This document shows positions 19,491 through 27,063 of a stretch of 43,793 bases of DNA, in pieces (positions within the stretch are counted from its first letter, which is position 1; each line of letters starts with the position of its first letter). The stretch lies in assembly GCF_029589495.1 (NCBI RefSeq), contig NZ_JAAIVF010000010.1, positions 1-43,793 of the forward strand. Reading direction: 5' to 3'. The stretch comes from Speluncibacter jeojiensis (GTDB lineage: Bacteria > Actinomycetota > Actinomycetes > Mycobacteriales > Mycobacteriaceae). The translations under genes and the position numbers were made by a program. The notes under the pieces are model-generated. The model was not told the DNA's origin. It saw nothing but the letters and a program-made list of their open reading frames with translations, and searched no databases.

Positions 19491-20296
19491 GCGGCACCGG
19501 TCGCGGCGAGGAAGCGGTCCAGGTAGCGCTGGTCCGCGTGGTGCGCCCCGAGCAGCACCACGAAGTCGGCCACCCCGAACTCGGGGTCGTGGGCAGGCTC
19601 GCCGCACACCCGTGCGCCGATCCGCAGATAGGCCCGCAGCAACGGCGGGAGCACGGCCCGCGCGGCGGGCTCGATCTCGTCGAGGCCGCGGCCGTCCACC
19701 CGCACCGGGCGGTGGGGTCGGACCTGCCAGCGGGGGTCGTGCGCGTAGCGGGAGCTGACCACATCACGGACGGCGCGGACGTTCGCCCCGGGCCGCTCGC
19801 CCGGGGTCGACCGCATCGGCACCGACACGCAGCCGACCAGCCAGCTGTGGTCGGTCATGCTCAGGTACCGCAGGATGCCCGACCACAGCAGTGCGCTCAC
19901 CGCGCCCGACCGGTGGTCCGGGTGCACGCAGGCCCGGCCCAGTTCGACCGCGCCGGGCAGGATCGGCGCCAGCGCGTCGAGGTCGAATTCCGTTGCCGTG
20001 TAGGGCCCGCCGAGCGCACGCGCGCCCTCCGGCGGCAGCAACCGGTAGCAGCCGACCGCATCTCCGGTGACGCGGTCACGCACGAGGATGTGGTCGCAGA
20101 ACGTGTCGAACCGGTCGACGTCGCGCTCGATCGCCGCCGCGAACGCGCCGAGCGTGAACCCCGGTTCGGTAGAGAACACCTGGTAGCGAAGTCGTTGTGC
20201 CGCTTCGATGTCCGCGCGATCCCGGGTCAGGACGACGCTGTAGCGCCCGGCAGTGGCCGAGGCGGCGGAAGGGGAACCGACACAGGCTGTGGTCAT
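19487..20296 (-). CDS. OlsB-like GNAT N-acyltransferase
   Basis: A 269-residue protein of the acyl-transferring GNAT group that includes ornithine N-acyltransferase OlsB. Family features are [19 protein letters not shown] at the N terminus, [20 protein letters not shown] in the middle and [22 protein letters not shown], the acyl-donor binding stretch. It would transfer a hydroxyacyl or acyl chain from ACP to an amino group, the first step of ornithine-lipid-type synthesis; the amino acceptor is unproven. Either ATG 20296 or the GTG two codons upstream (20302) can start it. The next gene is coupled by GTGA. Confidence 0.82.
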   Translation of the reverse strand: MTTACVGSPSAASATAGRYSVVLTRDRADIEAAQRLRYQVFSTEPGFTLGAFAAAIERDVDRFDTFCDHILVRDRVTGDAVGCYRLLPPEGARALGGPYTATEFDLDALAPILPGAVELGRACVHPDHRSGAVSALLWSGILRYLSMTDHSWLVGCVSVPMRSTPGERPGANVRAVRDVVSSRYAHDPRWQVRPHRPVRVDGRGLDEIEPAARAVLPPLLRAYLRIGARVCGEPAHDPEFGVADFVVLLGAHHADQRYLDRFLAATGAA

Positions 20297-20370
20297 GGCC
20301 ACAGGTGTATCCCGGCCACCTCACCGGACCCTGACATCGAGGTGTCGGCGATGTGCAGGCTCGGTGAACG

Positions 20371-20411
20371 CCCGCGACCCCGCTCCCGATGTCCGGGAGC
20401 GGGGTCGCGGG
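20371..20411 (-). terminator. Strong hairpin terminator after etfA
   Basis: Perfect 18-bp arms 20371-20388 and 20394-20411 with a 5-nt loop, 13 bp beyond the etfA stop and about 75 bp upstream of the OlsB-like gene. It isolates etfBA from the genes downstream. Confidence 0.85.
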
Positions 20412-20424
20412 TCGAACGGGTCGA

Positions 20425-21381
20425 TCAGCCCTTGTGGGCCTTGACCGCCTCGGTCAGCTGCGGGGCCACGTCGAACAGGTCGCCGACGACGCCGAAGTCC
20501 GCGATCTCGAAGATCGGGGCCTCTTCGTCCTTGTTCACGGCGACGATGGTCTTCGAGGTCTGCATGCCGGCGCGGTGCTGGATCGCACCGGAGATGCCCA
20601 GCGCCACGTACAACTGCGGCGAGACCGTCTTGCCGGTCTGGCCGACCTGGAACTGGCCCGGGTAGTAGCCCGAGTCCACCGCAGCACGCGAGGCGCCGAC
20701 GGCGGCACCGAACGCGTCGGCGAGCGGCTCGATGACCTTCTCGAAGTTCTCCGCCGAGGCGACGCCGCGGCCACCGGAGACGACGATCGACGCCTCTGTG
20801 AGCTCGGGGCGGTCGCCGCCGACGATCGGGTGGCGGGCCGTGACCTTGACGCCGTTCTCCGGCTCCGCGACCTCGACCGCGACCTGGGTGCCGGCGCCGG
20901 CCTGCGGGGCCGCCTCGACGGCGCCCGGACGCACGGTGATGACCGGGACGTCGCCGTTGGCCTTGGCCTGAACGGTGAACGCGCCACCGAAGATCGAGTG
21001 CACGACGGTGCCGTCGCCGTTGACCTCGACGACGTCGCCGAGCAGCCCGGAGCCGATGCGCGCGGCCAGGCGGCCCGCAACCTCCTTGCCCTCGACGCCC
21101 GCGGCGATGATCACCGCGGCCGGGGAGGCCGACTCAACGAGGCCGGCGAGCACGTCGACCTTGGGGGTGACCAGGTAGCCGTCGACGACGTCCGACTCGG
21201 CGGCGTAGATCTTCTCGGCGCCGGCGGCGGCCAGCGCATCGGCCAGCGCCGCGGCGGTGCCGGCCGGGCCGGCGACGACGGCGGCGGGCTCACCGAGAGC
21301 GCGTGCGGCCGTGAGCAATTCGGTGCTGACCTTCTTCAGCGCACCCTCGGCGTGCTCGACGAGCACAAATACCTCTGCCAT
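20425..21381 (-). CDS. etfA: Electron transfer flavoprotein subunit alpha
   Basis: The 318-residue alpha subunit binds FAD and passes electrons from acyl-CoA dehydrogenases toward the quinone pool. The C-terminal FAD domain shows the expected [30 protein letters not shown] and [13 protein letters not shown] stretches (about residues 225-300). I start it at ATG 21381 ([10 protein letters not shown]), which has AGGAG about 11 nt upstream, rather than at upstream in-frame codons that run into etfB. It follows etfB by 43 bp. Confidence 0.97.
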   Translation of the reverse strand: MAEVFVLVEHAEGALKKVSTELLTAARALGEPAAVVAGPAGTAAALADALAAAGAEKIYAAESDVVDGYLVTPKVDVLAGLVESASPAAVIIAAGVEGKEVAGRLAARIGSGLLGDVVEVNGDGTVVHSIFGGAFTVQAKANGDVPVITVRPGAVEAAPQAGAGTQVAVEVAEPENGVKVTARHPIVGGDRPELTEASIVVSGGRGVASAENFEKVIEPLADAFGAAVGASRAAVDSGYYPGQFQVGQTGKTVSPQLYVALGISGAIQHRAGMQTSKTIVAVNKDEEAPIFEIADFGVVGDLFDVAPQLTEAVKAHKG

Positions 21382-21424
21382 TTGCCTGCTTCTCCTGTTC
21401 TGGTTCTGGTCTCGAGGGGCCGGA

Positions 21425-22213
21425 TCAGATGATCTTCTGACCGATGAGGTACGAGGCGATCTTCTGTCCGCCGTCGCTGTTCTCGTTGTCGACCTTCTCG
21501 CCGGCAGTGCGCGGGGGCTTCGGGGTGGACGCGAGGACCGTGGTGCCGGCGTTCGCCACGCCGACGGTCTCCGGGTCGACACCGATGTCGGCCAGGCTCA
21601 GCACCTGAACTTCCTTCTTCTTCGCGGCCATGATGCCCTTGAAGGAGGGGAAGCGGGGCTCGTTGATCTTCTCGGTGACGCTGACGATGGCCGGCAGCGA
21701 CGCCTCGAGGCTGAAGGTGCCCTCGTCGGTCTCGCGCTCACCGGTGATGGTGTCGCCGTCGAGGGTCAGCTTGCGCAGGTGGGTCAGCTGCGGGATGCCC
21801 AGGTACTCGGCGATGATCGCGGGGACCGCGCCGGTGCGGCCGTCGGTGGCCTCGTTGCCGGCGATGATGAGCTCGGCGCCCTCGATCTGGCCGATCGCGG
21901 CGGCCAGCGCCCAGCCGGTCTGGATGGCGTCCGAGCCGTGCAGCGCGTCGTCCTGCAGGTGCACGGCCTTGTCCGCACCCATCGACAGCGCCTTGCGGAT
22001 CGCCTCGGTGGCACGCTCGGGACCGGCGGAGAGCACGGTCACCTCGCCTCCGTTGGCCTCCTTGATCAGGAGGGCTTCCTCGACCGCACGCTCGTTGATC
22101 TCGTCGAGCACCGCGTCGGCGGCCTCGCGGTCGAGCGTGAAGTCGCCGTCGGTCAGCTTCCGTTCGGACCAGGTGTCGGGCACCTGCTTGATCAGTACGA
22201 CAATGTTCGTCAT
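21425..22213 (-). CDS. etfB: Electron transfer flavoprotein subunit beta
   Basis: The 262-residue beta subunit carries AMP and forms the heterodimer with EtfA. It begins NIVVLIKQVPDTWSERKL, with the conserved LIKQVPDT, and has the ETF beta signature AIQTGWALAAAIG ... LIIAGNEATDGRTGAVPA at about residues 95-130. AGGAGG lies about 13 nt upstream of ATG 22213, a rather long spacing. It is first in the etfBA unit and diverges from the MGLP-type cluster across a 271-bp region with an operator-like palindrome. Confidence 0.97.
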   Translation of the reverse strand: MTNIVVLIKQVPDTWSERKLTDGDFTLDREAADAVLDEINERAVEEALLIKEANGGEVTVLSAGPERATEAIRKALSMGADKAVHLQDDALHGSDAIQTGWALAAAIGQIEGAELIIAGNEATDGRTGAVPAIIAEYLGIPQLTHLRKLTLDGDTITGERETDEGTFSLEASLPAIVSVTEKINEPRFPSFKGIMAAKKKEVQVLSLADIGVDPETVGVANAGTTVLASTPKPPRTAGEKVDNENSDGGQKIASYLIGQKII

Positions 22214-22336
22214 GGGTCTTCTTCGACCTCCTGTGATGTGTGCGGTTGCTCCTGAGCCGCTCTCGAGACCGGCTGCTCTCGAGATCGCGCCGTCGGCAGC
22301 CCGGCGCTTTTCCGTCAGAGCTAGTTCTAACGCATG

Positions 22337-22365
22337 GCGGGGGTCCGAGGGAATGCGACCCCCGC
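22337..22365. repeat. 9-bp inverted repeat beside the etfB / MGLP divergent promoter
   Basis: Arms GCGGGGGTC (22337-22345) and GACCCCCGC (22357-22365) with an 11-nt spacer, immediately next to the TTAC palindrome at 22370. It may be a second protein-binding site or a hairpin in one of the leaders. Confidence 0.4.
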
Positions 22366-22369
22366 GCCA

Positions 22370-22389
22370 ATGTTACCCATGAGTAACAT
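22370..22389. promoter_or_regulatory. Operator-like palindrome in the etfBA / MGLP divergent region
   Basis: ATGTTACCCATGAGTAACAT has 7-bp perfect arms (ATGTTAC / GTAACAT) around CCATGA, and the core TTACYCATGRGTAA is almost completely symmetric. It overlaps the -35 position of the candidate promoter for the methyltransferase gene. The symmetry is typical of TetR-family operators; the regulator is not in the window. Confidence 0.5.
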
Positions 22390-22402
22390 ATCCGCAAGCC
22401 CT

Positions 22403-22408
22403 TACGCT
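22403..22408 (+). promoter_or_regulatory. Candidate -10 box of the MGLP-type operon
   Basis: TACGCT, giving a leader of roughly 70 nt before the GTG at 22485, where GGGAG serves as ribosome binding site. Confidence 0.4.
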
Positions 22409-22481
22409 GGATTCACTCGTCGCAGCGGCCCGTCCGGCTTGTGACCTCGACCACCTTCGCCCACCGAACGGGAGACGCATT

Positions 22482-22496
22482 ACCGTGCACACGGTG
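22482..22496. repeat. Palindrome ACCGTGCACACGGTG, copy 1
   Basis: A near-perfect dyad that spans the GTG start of the methyltransferase gene. The same 15 bases recur at 38789-38803 upstream of the DUF3817 gene. Confidence 0.5.
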
Positions 22497-23327
22497 ACAG
22501 ATACCTCTGTGACGCCGACACCCGCGGCGCCGAACTCCGCTCCGCCCGTGTCGCCGGCCACCCCCGCGCAAACCGAAACGCTCCCGATCACCGGTGAGCG
22601 CACCGTACCCGGCATTCCCGAGGAGAACTACTGGTTCCGTCGGCACTAGGTCGTCTACCTCGACCTGGTGACCCACTGCACCGACAAGACCGTTCTCGAC
22701 GCGGGCTTCGGCGAGGGTTACGGCGCGGACCTGATCTCCCGCTCCGCCGCCAAGGTGATCGGCCTGGACTACGACGCCTCCGCCGCCGCGCACGTCGCAC
22801 GCCGGTACCCCGAGGTCTCGGTCCTACGCGGCAACCTCGCCACGCTCCCGTTGTCCGACGCCTCGGTCGACGTGGTCGTCAACTTCCAGGTGATCGAGCA
22901 CCTGTGGGACCAGAGCCAGTTCCTCGACGAGTGTTTCCGGGTGCTGCGCCCCGGCGGCGAGTTGCTCATCAGCACGCCGAATCGGATCACCTTCTCCCCC
23001 GGCCGCGACACCCCGCTCAACCCGTTCCACACCCGGGAACTGTCCGCCGCCGAGATGACCGAACTGCTCGAGGGGTCCGGCTTCGCCGTCGACGCGATGA
23101 TCGGCGTGCACCACGGCCCGCGGCTGCGTGAGCTCGACGCGAAGCACGGCGGCTCGATCATCGACGCGCAGCTGGACCGCTCCATCGCCGGGATCCCGTG
23201 GCCCGCCGAACTGTTCGACGACGTCGCAGCCATCCGGGTCGACGACTTCCTGCTCGCCGACGCCGACCGCGCCGACGCGCCGATCGACGACAGCCTCGAC
23301 CTCGTGGCGATCGCGGTGAAACGATGA
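22485..23327 (+). pseudogene. MGLP-type SAM-dependent methyltransferase interrupted by an in-frame amber codon
   Basis: The frame from GTG 22485 (GGGAG upstream) encodes LPITGERTVPGIPEENYWF and then RRH, meets TAG at 22647-22649 (codon 55), and continues without a break to 23327. With the stop read as an amino acid the product would be 280 residues, close to the mycobacterial homologue Rv3030 (length from memory). Downstream are SAM motif I VLDAGFGEGYGADL, the acidic residue in GLDYDAS, and NFQVIEHLWDQSQF. The usual residue at the stop is most simply Glu (GAG), one base away. Reinitiation at GTG 22668 would keep motif I but lose the conserved N terminus. In mycobacteria this gene is proposed to methylate the glucan of MGLP. 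It overlaps the GH57 gene as ATGA. Confidence 0.8.
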
Positions 23328-24949
23328 GCTCGACCGCGCCCGACGCCCGGCCGACCGAGCCGGGCATGTTCGCGCTCGTCCTGCACAGCCATCTTCCGTG
23401 GCTGGCGAACCACGGCCGCTGGCCCGTCGGCGAGGAATGGCTCTACCAGTCCTGGGCGGCGTCCTACCTGCCGGTCGTCGCCGCGCTGCGCCGGCTTTCC
23501 GCCGAGGGCCGGACGGGGATGCTGACCCTCGGCATCACCCCCGTCCTGGCGGCCCAACTCGACGATCCGCACTGCCTCGCCGGCATGCACCACTGGCTCG
23601 GCAACTGGCAGTTGCGCGCACACGAGGCCGCCCTGATCCCGCTGGGCGCGGGCGCCCCCGGCACCGCGAGCAGCACCGAGGCGCTGCACGAGCTGGGCTG
23701 GCGAGAACACCGCTATGCGGCCGCCGCGCTCGACGAATTCGAGCGGCACTGGCGCCACGGCGCCTCCCCCGTACTGCGTCCACTGATCGAGGGCGGGGCC
23801 ATCGAACTGCTGGGTGGCCCGCTGGCCCACCCGTTCCAGCCGCTGCTCGATCCGCGGCTGCGCGGCTTCTCGCTGCGCGAGGGCCTGGCCGACGCGAAGA
23901 TGCGCTGGGGCCACCGGCCGCCCGGGATCTGGGCGCCGGAGTGCGCCTTCACCCCCGGCATGGAGCACGGCTACGCCGCCGCCGGCGTGAGTCACTTCAT
24001 GGTCGACGGCCCGTCGCTGCACGGCGACACCTCGCTCGGCCGGCCGGTCGGCGACACCGACGTCGTCGCCTTCGGCCGCGATCTGCAGGTCAGTTACCGG
24101 GTGTGGTCGCCGAAGTCCGGCTACCCCGGCGACGGCGCCTACCGCGACTTCCACACCTACGACCACGACACCGGCCTCAAGCCGGCCCGGGTCACCGGCC
24201 GCACGGTCGCGTCGCCGGACAAGGCCCCGTACGACCCGGACAAGGCCGCCGCGGCCGTCGACCGGCACGTCGCCGACTTCGTCGAGGTGGTGCGCGAGCG
24301 ACTGCGCAGCGAGTCCGCCCGCATCGGGCGCGACGCGCTGGTGGTGGCCGCGTTCGACACCGAACTGTTCGGACACTGGTGGCACGAGGGCCCGCAGTGG
24401 CTCGAGAAGGTGCTGCGCGCGCTGCCCCAGGCCGGGATCCGGGTCGGCACCCTCGCCGACGCGCGGCGCGAGGGCTATGTCGGTGAGCCGGTGGACCTGC
24501 CCGCGTCGTCGTGGGGGTCGGGCAAGGACTGGCGGGTGTGGGCCGGTGACCAGGTCGCGGATCTGGTCCAGCTGAACTCCGAGGTCGTCGCGACCGCACT
24601 GGACGGCGTCGACAAGTCCCGCGCCGGTGAACGCCGCGCGGTGCGCGACATCACCAACGACCAGATCCTGCGCGAGGCGCTGATGGCCGTGGCCAGCGAC
24701 TGGGCGTTCATGGTCAGCAAGGACACCGCGGCCGCGTACGCCCGCGACCGCGCGCACAAACATGCCCACGCGATGCGTGAGATCGAGGCCGCGTCGGCCG
24801 CCGGCCACACCGACCGGGCCCGGCGCCTGGCCCTCGGCTGGCTGGCCGCGGACGGACTGTTCCCCGGACTCGACGCGCGCCGGCTGCCCCCGCGCGGTTG
24901 GGACGAGGGCGTCCGCGAACAGGCCGCGCAGGCGGGGGCGCGGGCATGA
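23324..24949 (+). CDS. GH57 alpha-glucan branching enzyme (MGLP-type)
   Basis: A 541-residue GH57 protein. It begins with LVLHSHLPWLANHGRWP, the GH57 region containing the HxH metal/substrate motif; the nucleophile is Glu206 in GIWAPECAF and the acid/base is Asp345 in VVAAFDTELFGHWWHEGP. A DUF1957-type helical tail follows. It should make or rearrange alpha-1,4/1,6-glucan links, and in mycobacteria the homologue (from memory Rv3031) takes part in methylglucose lipopolysaccharide synthesis. I start it at ATG 23324, which overlaps the methyltransferase stop, instead of in-frame codons inside that gene. It is coupled to the next gene by ATGA. Confidence 0.92.
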   Translation: MSSTAPDARPTEPGMFALVLHSHLPWLANHGRWPVGEEWLYQSWAASYLPVVAALRRLSAEGRTGMLTLGITPVLAAQLDDPHCLAGMHHWLGNWQLRAHEAALIPLGAGAPGTASSTEALHELGWREHRYAAAALDEFERHWRHGASPVLRPLIEGGAIELLGGPLAHPFQPLLDPRLRGFSLREGLADAKMRWGHRPPGIWAPECAFTPGMEHGYAAAGVSHFMVDGPSLHGDTSLGRPVGDTDVVAFGRDLQVSYRVWSPKSGYPGDGAYRDFHTYDHDTGLKPARVTGRTVASPDKAPYDPDKAAAAVDRHVADFVEVVRERLRSESARIGRDALVVAAFDTELFGHWWHEGPQWLEKVLRALPQAGIRVGTLADARREGYVGEPVDLPASSWGSGKDWRVWAGDQVADLVQLNSEVVATALDGVDKSRAGERRAVRDITNDQILREALMAVASDWAFMVSKDTAAAYARDRAHKHAHAMREIEAASAAGHTDRARRLALGWLAADGLFPGLDARRLPPRGWDEGVREQAAQAGARA

Positions 24950-26193
24950 AGATCCTGATGGTGTCGTGGGAGTACCCGCCGGTGGTCGTCGGCGGGCTCG
25001 GCCGGCACGTACATCACCTGTCCACGCAGCTCGCCGCCGACGGGCACGACGTCGTGGTGCTGTCCCGCCGGCCGTCCGGCACCGACGCGCACAGTCATCC
25101 CACCGTGGACCACGAGGTCGAGGGCGTCCGGGTGATCGCGGTCGCCGAGGACCCGCCGCACCTCGTGTTCGGCGAGGACATGATGGCCTGGACGCTGGCC
25201 ATGGGCCACGGCATGATCCGCGCGGGGCTGGCGCTGGACCGCGGACACGGCCCGCACGCGGCGTGGCGGCCGGACGTCGTGCACGCGCACGACTGGCTGG
25301 TCGCCCACCCGGCGATCGCACTGGCCGAGCACTTCGACGTGCCGCTGGTCAGCACCATCCACGCCACCGAGGCGGGCCGGCACAGCGGCTGGGTGTCCAG
25401 CCGGATCAACCGCCAGGTGCACTCGGTGGAGTGGTGGCTGGCGAACGAATCCGACTCGCTGATCACCTGCTCGGCCTCGATGGCCGACGAGGTGGGCCAG
25501 CTGTTCGGTCCGGACCTCGAACCGATCACGGTGATCCGCAACGGCATCGACGTCACCACGTGGAGCTTCCGTCCCCGCGCACCCCGCGGCGGGCCGCCGC
25601 GGCTGCTCTACGTGGGCCGGCTCGAGTACGAGAAGGGCGTGCAGGACGCGATCGCCGCGCTCCCGAAGATCCGGCGCACCCATCCGGGGACCACGCTGGC
25701 GGTCGCCGGTGAGGGCACGCAGCAGGAGTGGCTGGTCGAGCAGGCACGCGCAGGACGGGTGGCCCGCTCGGTCACCTTCCTGGGCCGACTCGACCACGAC
25801 CGGTTGCTCGGATGGTTGCACGGTGCCGACGCGATCGTGCTGCCCAGCAGGTACGAGCCGTTCGGAATCGTCGCCCTCGAGGCCGCCGCCGCGGGTACGC
25901 CGCTGGTCGCGTCGACGGCAGGTGGGCTCGGCGAGGCCGTCGTCGACGGCGTCACCGGCAGTTCGTTCGAGCCGGGCGACGTGGCCGGACTGGCCGCCGC
26001 CGTCTGCCGGGCGCTCGACGACCCACGAGCCGCGCAGACGATGGCGGAGGCCGCCAGGCAACGGCTCACCGACGACTTCGACTGGCATCAGGTCGCATCG
26101 GCGACCGCGGACGTCTACCGCAGCGCCAAGCGCCGCATGCGTACGCCGCTGGCCCGGCCTGTGATCGTCCAGCATCCGCTGCCCGGGCGCTGA
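24946..26193 (+). CDS. GT4-type alpha-glucan glycosyltransferase (MGLP/glycogen type)
   Basis: A 415-residue GT-B enzyme. The N-terminal domain opens with MVSWEYPPVVVGGLGRHVHHL, the glycogen-synthase-like glycine loop, and DVVHAHDWLVAHP; the C-terminal domain has LLYVGRLEYEKGVQD and the EX7E motif PSRYEPFGIVALEAAAAGTP. It probably elongates an alpha-1,4-glucan from ADP- or UDP-glucose; the homologue (from memory Rv3032) contributes to MGLP and glycogen. Start ATG 24946 overlaps the GH57 stop, so the three genes form one coupled operon. It converges with the acyltransferase gene 21 bp away. Confidence 0.93.
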   Translation: MKILMVSWEYPPVVVGGLGRHVHHLSTQLAADGHDVVVLSRRPSGTDAHSHPTVDHEVEGVRVIAVAEDPPHLVFGEDMMAWTLAMGHGMIRAGLALDRGHGPHAAWRPDVVHAHDWLVAHPAIALAEHFDVPLVSTIHATEAGRHSGWVSSRINRQVHSVEWWLANESDSLITCSASMADEVGQLFGPDLEPITVIRNGIDVTTWSFRPRAPRGGPPRLLYVGRLEYEKGVQDAIAALPKIRRTHPGTTLAVAGEGTQQEWLVEQARAGRVARSVTFLGRLDHDRLLGWLHGADAIVLPSRYEPFGIVALEAAAAGTPLVASTAGGLGEAVVDGVTGSSFEPGDVAGLAAAVCRALDDPRAAQTMAEAARQRLTDDFDWHQVASATADVYRSAKRRMRTPLARPVIVQHPLPGR

Positions 26194-26214
26194 GCCGGGA
26201 CCGCCCGGGGCCGC

Positions 26215-26970
26215 TCAGGCTCCGGCGGTCTCCCGCCCCACGAGCTTCTTGCGCGCGATGTCCTCGAGGGCGGCGACGTACTTCGCGCGATCCTCCGCGC
26301 CGGCCTCCCAGTCCGCCTTGCGGTTCTTCACCGCTCGGGCCGGGGCGCCGACCGCGATGCTGTAGTCGGGGATCTCCCCCTTGACCACCGCGTGCGCGCC
26401 GAGCACGCACCCGCGCCCGACCTTGGTGTCGCGCAACACCGTCACCTTCGCGGCGATCCAGGTGTCGGGTCCGATCCGGACCGGGCCCTTCACGATGCCC
26501 TGGTCCTTGATCGGCAGGGTGACGTCCTCGGTGCGATGGTCGAAATCGCAGATGTAGCACCAGTCCGCGACCAGCGTCGACGCGCCGATCTCGATGTCCA
26601 GGTAGGTGTTGACGACGTTGTCCTTGCCGAAGACGACCTTGTCGCCGATGCGCAGCGAACCCTCGTGGCAGCGGATGGCGTTGCCGTCGCCGATGTGCAC
26701 CCACTTGCCGATCTCCAACCGGGACAGCCCAGGGGTCGAGTGCACCTCGACGTTCTTGCCCAGGAACACCATTCCGCGCAGGATCACGTGCGGGTTCGCC
26801 ATGCGGAACTTGGCCAGACGGTAGTAGCGGACGAGGTACCACGGCGTGTATGCCTTGTTCGCCAGCACCCAGCGCAGCGAATCCCGCGTCAGAAAGCGTG
26901 CCTGCTGGTCGTCGTGCAGCCGGGATCCCCGCCACCGCGTGCGCATCGGCGCGCCCCACATGCTCGTCAT
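26215..26970 (-). CDS. Left-handed beta-helix (hexapeptide-repeat) acyltransferase
   Basis: A 251-residue protein. After a basic N terminus (about 1-60) it has hexapeptide repeats typical of maltose/galactoside-type acetyltransferases: VILRGMVFLGKNVEVH, GKWVHIGDGNAI, IGDKVVFGKDNVVN, IEIGASTLVADW and VRIGPDTWIAAKVTVL. His in CDFDHRTEDVTL is a candidate catalytic base. It faces the MGLP-type operon, and the mycobacterial equivalent (from memory Rv3034c) has been proposed to acylate MGLP; this is inference by position. Start ATG 26970 with TAGGCT 8 nt upstream. Confidence 0.85.
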   Translation of the reverse strand: MTSMWGAPMRTRWRGSRLHDDQQARFLTRDSLRWVLANKAYTPWYLVRYYRLAKFRMANPHVILRGMVFLGKNVEVHSTPGLSRLEIGKWVHIGDGNAIRCHEGSLRIGDKVVFGKDNVVNTYLDIEIGASTLVADWCYICDFDHRTEDVTLPIKDQGIVKGPVRIGPDTWIAAKVTVLRDTKVGRGCVLGAHAVVKGEIPDYSIAVGAPARAVKNRKADWEAGAEDRAKYVAALEDIARKKLVGRETAGA

Positions 26971-26978
26971 AGCCCGTC

Positions 26979-26984
26979 AGCCTA
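26979..26984 (-). promoter_or_regulatory. Candidate -10 box, hexapeptide acyltransferase
   Basis: TAGGCT on the minus strand, 8 nt before the ATG at 26970; no ribosome binding site is visible, so a leaderless or nearly leaderless message is likely. Confidence 0.45.
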
Positions 26985-27063
26985 CGTGCCGGGCCGGGCT
27001 GCGCGGTCGCGTGGTCCGCTCGCGCTACCCTCGTGGCCGAGCAAATCCATTCGAGGAGTGTCA

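Noticed and set aside
22647-22649. TAG read as pyrrolysine or other programmed recoding
   Set aside because: No pyrrolysine system is known in these actinobacteria, and no recoding stem is visible after the codon.
22668-23327. A complete methyltransferase gene starting at GTG 22668
   Set aside because: Conserved family sequence lies in the same frame upstream, interrupted only by TAG; there is no ribosome binding site before 22668. Kept as a possible reinitiation product.
22769-25321. 850-codon open frame on the minus strand opposite the MGLP-type genes
   Set aside because: Low-complexity Arg/Pro/Gly content and no recognisable fold; the plus-strand GH57 and methyltransferase motifs are decisive.
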